Assembly: GCF_029504575.1 (NCBI RefSeq) | Contig: NZ_JAQFII010000001.1 | Span: forward strand, 5,959,001-6,023,000 | DNA: 64,000 nucleotides | Origin: Streptomyces sp. SPB162 | GTDB lineage: Bacteria; Actinomycetota; Actinomycetes; Streptomycetales; Streptomycetaceae | Direction: 5' to 3' | Shown: positions 59,588-64,000 of the stretch, piece by piece | Position numbering within the stretch: the first letter of the stretch is position 1 | Layout: each line of letters begins with the position of its first letter | The notes under the pieces: generated by a model | Seen by the model: the letters and a program-made list of their open reading frames with translations, nothing else | What the model was told of the DNA's origin: nothing | Databases searched by the model: none | Made by a program: the position numbers and the translations under genes

Positions 59588-61012
59588 TCAGGGGAGTGAC
59601 AATGTGGCGGCGGGATCCGGGGCAGTGCGTTCTCCCTGGTTCCGGTGGCGGTGTGCGCGCAGGAGTGTGCCGGTGAGGACCACCCCGGCGCCGATTCCGT
59701 AGGACCAGGGTTGGAGTGTTTCGCTGGGGAGTGCCATGGAGGTGCTGATATAGAGGACGGTGCCGGCGAGGGGGACGGCGAGCCATTCCCAGCGGCCGTC
59801 GAGTGCGACCAGCGCGATCACCAGCAGGGCGTACCAGTAGTACGAGGGCGAGGTCAGGAGCAGCGCGGTGCCGGTAACGAGCAGTGCGCCGCTCCAGGGC
59901 CGGGTGGGGTCGCCGCGGCGCATGACGTACACGGCGGTCAGTGCAATCAGGATCACCGCGAGCGGGGCGGCGACGGAGTCCGGGAGGAATAGCCGCAGCA
60001 GCGCGAACCGGCGGACGCTGCCCGATTCGTACCCCTCCTCCTGCAGGTAGCCGGGCAGATACCCCAGGACGCCGAAGCCCGAGGTCAGGACGTACGGCAG
60101 GTAGGCGAGCGCGATCACCAGGACGGCGGGCGCCAGGATCCGCGCGATGTCGCGCGGGCCCCGCCGGGCGAGGACGCCGGGCAGGACGACCGCGGGCAGG
60201 AGTTTGACGGCGATGGCCGCGCCCAGCAGCGCGCCGCGGCGCGGCAGGGCGGACGTGCCGAGCGCGAGGACGGTCAGCAGGACGCCGAGGGTGTCGACGT
60301 GGGCGTCGTTGACGGCCGCGAAGGACACCGCCGGGCACCAGGCCCACAGCGCGGCCCGCCGTGGATCGCCGCGCCGCCGCAGTACCAGGAGCAGGGCGGC
60401 GCTGGTGCCGACGGCCAGCAGGGCGCCCGCGATCTGGGTGGGCTTGTGGCGGGCGCCGTCGGGCGAGAGGGCGTGGACGGCGAGGAACCAGCCCTCCGCC
60501 ACCGGCGGGTAGATGGTGTTCACACCAGGGCGGTTCATCAGCGTGCAGAAGCCGCCGCCCAGTGGGTGGAGATCGGGGGCCATGCAGACTTGGCCGGGTG
60601 GGAAGAGCCAGCGGTCGCGCAGCTTGGCCAGTTCCGGCGCGTTGGGCGGATGGGCGTACGGGGAGATGCCCGCGGCCTGCACCCGGCCGTCCCAGGCGTA
60701 GCGGTACATGTCGCTGCTGGTGCGCGGTGGTCCGCTCAGCGCCGCGAGCGACAACGCGGCACTGCCGGCCAGCACCAGGACCGTGGCGGTCCGCACGGGC
60801 ACCGTGCGGACCGCCCACACGGCCGCGGCGAACAGCGCCCAGGCGGCGGCGTACCAGTACAACAGGTGCTGCGGGCGCGCCTCGGAACCTCCCGAGCGAA
60901 TGGTGACAGCGACCACCGCGGTCAGCGCGGCGACGAGGACCGATGTGCATACGGTGCGGACTCGCACACCGCCCACCGTGGCAGGCGCGACCTTCTGTTG
61001 AGACTGCGACAT
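59588..61012 (-). CDS. GT87-like polyprenol-phosphate mannosyltransferase
   Basis: A 474-residue polytopic protein with about 10-12 predicted TM helices, resembling GT-C fold mannosyltransferases (GT87/DUF2029). The early extracytoplasmic loop contains SSDMYRYAWDGRVQAAG with the Asp-Met-Tyr-Arg-Tyr type catalytic acid motif, then SPYAHPPNAPEL and NRPGVNTIYPPVAEGWF. Such enzymes add mannose from a lipid-phosphate donor outside the membrane. ATG 61012 is chosen as the start of the first hydrophobic region, with AGGA upstream. It lies 80 bases downstream of the methyltransferase stop and probably belongs to the same left-reading group as the next three genes. Confidence 0.8.
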   Translation of the reverse strand: MSQSQQKVAPATVGGVRVRTVCTSVLVAALTAVVAVTIRSGGSEARPQHLLYWYAAAWALFAAAVWAVRTVPVRTATVLVLAGSAALSLAALSGPPRTSSDMYRYAWDGRVQAAGISPYAHPPNAPELAKLRDRWLFPPGQVCMAPDLHPLGGGFCTLMNRPGVNTIYPPVAEGWFLAVHALSPDGARHKPTQIAGALLAVGTSAALLLVLRRRGDPRRAALWAWCPAVSFAAVNDAHVDTLGVLLTVLALGTSALPRRGALLGAAIAVKLLPAVVLPGVLARRGPRDIARILAPAVLVIALAYLPYVLTSGFGVLGYLPGYLQEEGYESGSVRRFALLRLFLPDSVAAPLAVILIALTAVYVMRRGDPTRPWSGALLVTGTALLLTSPSYYWYALLVIALVALDGRWEWLAVPLAGTVLYISTSMALPSETLQPWSYGIGAGVVLTGTLLRAHRHRNQGERTAPDPAATLSLP

Positions 61013-61092
61013 ATCCGGCGTCCTGAATCGGCAAGGAATGACCAATGGCAAGGGTCTGATCTGTGATCTCTAGTCACGCCGAAGCGCATGGC

Positions 61093-61794
61093 TCAACCGC
61101 GTCGCAGCTCCACGAAGTGCCGGCCGTCCACGGACCACTCCTCGACCGCCGCCCACCCCGTGTCGTCGGCGGCCGAGCGCAGCGCGGCCGCGCCCAGGCG
61201 CGCCCAGGGAAAGTCCCGGCCGTGCCGGCCCCGGCCGTCCTGCACCCGCACGGTGAACCGCTCGTCGACGTCGTAGGCCGCGGCCTCGACGAGCAGCCTG
61301 CCGCCGGGGGCGACCAGTTCGCCGACGCGGGCGAGCAGCGCCCGCGGGTCGCCGCCGATGCCGACGTTGCCGTCGATCAGCAGCGCCGTGCCCCAGCGGC
61401 CCTCGGCGGGGAGCCGGTCGAAGACCGACCGGCACAGCACCGCTCCCCCGATGCCCCGGGTGCGGGCCACGGCCGCAGGACTGACGTCCACGCCGAGCGC
61501 CGGCACGCCGGTGGCCGCGATCGCCGCCACCAGGCGGCCGGGCCCGCAGCCGATGTCGAGCACCGGGCCGCGCCGGCACCGGTACAGCAGCGCGGTGTCG
61601 GCGGCGTCCGGCGCCGCGCACCACCGTTCCACGTCCAGCGGCAGCAACCAGCCGTCGGCCCGGCGCAGGAAGAGCGGGCCGCGCCCGGAGCGGATCGCGT
61701 GCGCGTAGGGGTCGTCGATCCATGGAGCGGGGCCGGGGACAGGGGCGCCGGGCCGCTGCGCGATCGTCGCGGTCGCGCCGTCCGGGGGCGTCAC
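61093..61794 (-). CDS. class I SAM-dependent methyltransferase
   Basis: A 233-residue methyltransferase with motif I VLDIGCGPGRLVAAIAATG (about residue 75), a following acidic loop, and GALLIDGNVGIGGDPRALL as a motif IV-like segment. The C-terminal RHFVELRRG is compact. GTG 61794 overlaps the stop of the DUF2064 gene by four bases, so it is coupled to it. The substrate is unknown; neighbours suggest a glycosylated or lipid-linked acceptor. Confidence 0.88.
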   Translation of the reverse strand: MTPPDGATATIAQRPGAPVPGPAPWIDDPYAHAIRSGRGPLFLRRADGWLLPLDVERWCAAPDAADTALLYRCRRGPVLDIGCGPGRLVAAIAATGVPALGVDVSPAAVARTRGIGGAVLCRSVFDRLPAEGRWGTALLIDGNVGIGGDPRALLARVGELVAPGGRLLVEAAAYDVDERFTVRVQDGRGRHGRDFPWARLGAAALRSAADDTGWAAVEEWSVDGRHFVELRRG

Positions 61795-62474
61795 CTGGCC
61801 GCCGTCCCGCCGGCGACGGCCAGGGCCGCCGGCTGGGCGGTCCGCAGCGAGCGCAGTGCGGCGGCGAAGCGTGAGCCGGGCGCGCGGGCGGCGACCTCGT
61901 CGGCGTCGGCGGCGGTGTCCACGTCGCGCAGCGCCGGCAGGTCGCGGACCCGTAGCCCGGCGCCGGTCAGCCGGGCGCGCTGGACCGCGCCCGTGCGGTC
62001 CGTCGACATCGGCACCCCGGGGAAGTGCGAGGGGTCGGGGTCGGCGAGGCCGACCGCCCAGAAGCCGCCGTCCTCCGCCGGGCCGAACCACGCGTCGCAG
62101 TCCACCCAGGCATCGGACCGCACGGCCGGTGCGAGCAGGGCCGGGGTGAGTTGCGGGGTGTCCATGCCGACCAGCAGCGTGGGGCCGGCGCAGCCGGCGA
62201 ACGCGGCCGCCAGCCGTTCGTCCAGGCCGCCGGACACTTGCGGAACGACGTCGAAGCCCGGCGGCAGCCACGGGCCGGGCGCGCCGTCGAGCACCAGCAC
62301 CCGTCGCCGGGCCGGGGCGCGCAGCACCGCGTCGAGGGTGTCGGCGAGCGCCGCGGCGGCCAGCGCCGCCGCCTGCCGCGGCGTGTACGGCGGGGTGAGC
62401 CGGGTCTTGACCCGCCCCGGTACCGGTTCCTTGGCGATCACGAGCAGCGTCGTGGGACCGGGAGCGCCGGTCAT
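61791..62474 (-). CDS. TIGR04282/DUF2064 family glycosyltransferase-like protein
   Basis: A 227-residue nucleotide-sugar-transferase-like protein of the TIGR04282 (DUF2064) group, with TTLLVIAKEPVPGRVKTRL at the N-terminus (the KxPxxGxxKTRL motif), LLVGMDTPQLTPALL (D-T-P), and FGPAEDGGFWAVGL. Family members act near arsenosugar or glycolipid genes as putative transferases. The ATG overlaps the stop of the GT2 gene by four bases. Confidence 0.88.
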   Translation of the reverse strand: MTGAPGPTTLLVIAKEPVPGRVKTRLTPPYTPRQAAALAAAALADTLDAVLRAPARRRVLVLDGAPGPWLPPGFDVVPQVSGGLDERLAAAFAGCAGPTLLVGMDTPQLTPALLAPAVRSDAWVDCDAWFGPAEDGGFWAVGLADPDPSHFPGVPMSTDRTGAVQRARLTGAGLRVRDLPALRDVDTAADADEVAARAPGSRFAAALRSLRTAQPAALAVAGGTAAR

Positions 62475-63232
62475 CGGGCGACCTGCTCGCGCGGGGGGAC
62501 CGCAGCGGGCGGTGGGACCGTCGCGGCCCGGCCGTCCCGCGCCGTGCCGGCGGGCGGTTGCCGCAGTACCGCGCTCATGTCGCGGACGGCGTGCCAGGTC
62601 CCGAGCCAGGTGCCGGTCACCTTGGAGCGGCCGGTCCTGGGCGCGTACGGGACGTCGGTCTCGGCGATGCGCCAGCCCTCGTCGGCCGCGCGGACCAGCA
62701 TTTCGAGTGGGTAGCCGGACCGGCGGTCGGCCAGTTCCAGCCCGAGCAGCGCGTCGCGGCGGGCGGCCCGCATCGGACCGAGGTCGTGCAGCCGCAGGCC
62801 GGTGCGGCGGCGGACGCGCCGGGCCAGTTCGAGGTTGGCGAGGCGGGCGTGCGGCGGCCAGGCGCCCCGGGTGGTGGGTCTGCGGCGGCCGAGCACGAGG
62901 TCGAGATCACCCCGCAGCACCGGGTCCGCGACGGTCGGCAGCAGGGTGGGGTCGAGCGAGGCGTCGCAGTCGCAGAAGCAGACGACGTCGGCGGTCGCGG
63001 CGAGCAGTCCGGCGTGGCACGCGGCGCCGAAGCCCCGCACCGGTGCGCTGACCACGGTCGCGCCCAGGGAGGCGGCCAGGTCCGCGGAGCCGTCGGTCGA
63101 ACCGTTGTCGACCACGATCGCCCGCCATCCGGGCGGAATGCGCTCCAGCACCCAGGGCAGGGCGCCGGCTTCGTCAAGGCACGGCAGTACGACGTCGACG
63201 GGCGGTGTCGGTGCGTTGGTCACCCTGCTCAC
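62471..63232 (-). CDS. family 2 glycosyltransferase
   Basis: A 253-residue GT-A enzyme: VDVVLPCLDEAGALPWVLE at the N-terminus, AIVVDNGSTDGSADLA, the DxD-type CDCDASLDPTLL, and RRRPTTRGAW/ARRVRRRTG in the acceptor region. It is probably a dolichol-phosphate-mannose-like or polyprenyl glycosyltransferase, which would supply the GT87-type enzyme downstream. It is the first gene of an overlapping three-gene operon (GT2, DUF2064, methyltransferase). The ATG at 63232 is immediately preceded by GTAAGGTGAGCAGG. Confidence 0.9.
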   Translation of the reverse strand: MSRVTNAPTPPVDVVLPCLDEAGALPWVLERIPPGWRAIVVDNGSTDGSADLAASLGATVVSAPVRGFGAACHAGLLAATADVVCFCDCDASLDPTLLPTVADPVLRGDLDLVLGRRRPTTRGAWPPHARLANLELARRVRRRTGLRLHDLGPMRAARRDALLGLELADRRSGYPLEMLVRAADEGWRIAETDVPYAPRTGRSKVTGTWLGTWHAVRDMSAVLRQPPAGTARDGRAATVPPPAAVPPREQVAR

Positions 63233-63644
63233 CTTACGAAGCGGAAACCGACAATCCGCATATTGGGTTCTTACGAAACGCGGACGTCAGACCCCTGAGC
63301 CTGCACTCGACAGCCCGGCGCCATGCCGCAGAGGGCCTTGGGGTCAGGGGCAAGCGCCCGCCAGTCAGCGGTGAGTAGGTCGCACATCTACGACCCGCAG
63401 CCGTGCCCCCGCCCGGGTCTGTCACTCCCGGCACGAACGGTGTGGGAAAGCCTGACTGACCACTGTGCTCCAGCTCTTGACGTCCTCGCGTGCGCTGACG
63501 ACCCCGCAGCCTCGATGCGAGGACCGCCTTCCCTATACCTGACGACTCGGGCTTCGGCATGGTGGGGCGATCTACCTGACGGAATCACGGCCCGAGCCGG
63601 TGTGGTAATCGTGCTGCTCTTTGAGATGCGTGAGAGACCGGAGC
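63233..63644. other. 412-bp divergent intergenic region
   Basis: No credible gene. Frames on both strands are short and low in codon bias. It must hold the divergent promoters of the GT2 operon and the deacetylase. Confidence 0.5.
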
Positions 63645-64000
63645 ATGGAATCTGCCCCAAGGACCCTGCCGCGACGCCTCATTCTGACCACAGGCGTCGG
63701 CCTGCTGGTGGCCGGGCGGGTGCGCTCCACGAAGGACGCCGTCAACCCACCGGATACCACTGTCACACCTCCAACGGTCAGTGGACCGGCCAGGGGAGCC
63801 CTGCCGCTGCCACATGCCGCAGCAGCTGCGCCGCCGGCTTCCCCGCTGCTCGCACCCGCCGCCCCGGTCGAACGCCCGCTGCGCACCGTACCGCTCTTCG
63901 AGCTGCCCGGCGACCTGGACCGAAAGTCCGTTGCGCTGACCTTCGATGACGGTCCCAATGTCGAGTACACCCCCAGATCCTTGCGCTACTTGCGCGGTAC
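63645..64000 (+). CDS. polysaccharide deacetylase, N-terminal part (runs off the window)
   Basis: The visible ~118 residues start with a twin-arginine-like signal (RRLILTTGVGLLVAG), continue with a Pro/Ala-rich linker, and enter a NodB-type catalytic domain at KSVALTFDDGPNVEYTP, where TFDDGP is the metal-binding motif of peptidoglycan/chitin deacetylases. Its ATG has no ideal Shine-Dalgarno (GAGAG eight bases upstream); homology to the family begins far downstream, so the start is uncertain. The 3' end is outside the window. It lies next to envelope glycosyltransferase genes and is likely to act on a cell-wall polymer. Confidence 0.75.
   Translation, partial: MESAPRTLPRRLILTTGVGLLVAGRVRSTKDAVNPPDTTVTPPTVSGPARGALPLPHAAAAAPPASPLLAPAAPVERPLRTVPLFELPGDLDRKSVALTFDDGPNVEYTPRSLRYLRG

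Noticed and set aside
63234..63560. A 108-codon minus-strand frame before the deacetylase
   Set aside because: No ribosome site, no motif, and it would overlap the divergent promoter region of the GT2 operon.

Overview
The window is very G+C-rich with strongly G/C-ending codons. It carries several streptomycete hallmarks: a DUF6099 protein, an AfsR/SARP-like regulator, a two-domain laccase, a relic of a subtilisin-inhibitor gene and NicT/NicO nickel-type transporters. It most likely comes from the chromosome of a Streptomyces or close relative (Streptomycetaceae). No tRNA, rRNA or CRISPR array was recognised.

Layout. 1-5.8 kb: housekeeping genes, including a MazG-like pyrophosphohydrolase, an F420-dependent oxidoreductase, homocysteine methyltransferase, arginine deiminase and an ornithine carbamoyltransferase broken by one extra base. 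5.9-14.8 kb: an aromatic-acid/CoA catabolic locus, probably for 2-aminobenzoate (anthranilate) or salicylate. It has an enoyl-CoA hydratase, a fused flavin monooxygenase/Old-Yellow-Enzyme reductase, an aryl-CoA ligase, a PaaX-type repressor, an acyl-CoA dehydrogenase and RidA. A secreted serine hydrolase sits in the middle. A 12-bp palindrome is shared by the two catabolic promoter regions. 14.8-28 kb: a 4-hydroxyproline/proline-peptide regulon, with three-subunit D-hydroxyproline dehydrogenase, a DapA-like deaminase, a hydroxyproline epimerase, a GntR regulator, a proline-specific aminopeptidase and a five-gene peptide ABC importer. An ATGTNACAT palindrome recurs at each promoter. 28-33.3 kb: a large SARP/ATPase/TPR regulator and a DrrAB-type exporter.

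33.3-59.4 kb is accessory. It starts with non-coding DNA holding iterated repeats, then a two-domain multicopper oxidase, a decayed IS256-family element, fragments of IS5- and ISAzo13-type transposases, and a cyanophycinase-like/CysS-tail fusion. It then holds two copies of a four-gene envelope module: a DUF4331 secreted protein, a TPR protein, a NicO-family metal transporter with a His-rich loop and an exported EF-hand-like domain, and a small Cys-containing lipoprotein. Copy A (39.8-46.1 kb) also has a class F-type sortase overlapping its DUF4331 gene, whose product alone carries a sorting-signal-like tail. Copy B (54.3-59.4 kb) has neither sortase nor tail. Between the copies lie a flavin monooxygenase, a small membrane protein, a cupredoxin lipoprotein, two ferritin-like proteins, a decayed protease-inhibitor gene, a VOC protein and a NicT nickel/cobalt permease with a Nur-like box. 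I read this as an uncharacterised extracytoplasmic metal/redox system. It is the strongest candidate for something undescribed here.

59.6-64 kb returns to envelope carbohydrate genes: a GT87-like mannosyltransferase, a GT2/DUF2064/methyltransferase operon, and the start of a polysaccharide deacetylase that runs off the end. Several genes (argF, one ferritin-like gene, copy-B DUF4331, the inhibitor) have small indels that are either real decay or sequence errors. Repairing the simple cases restores whole codons and family-like proteins.
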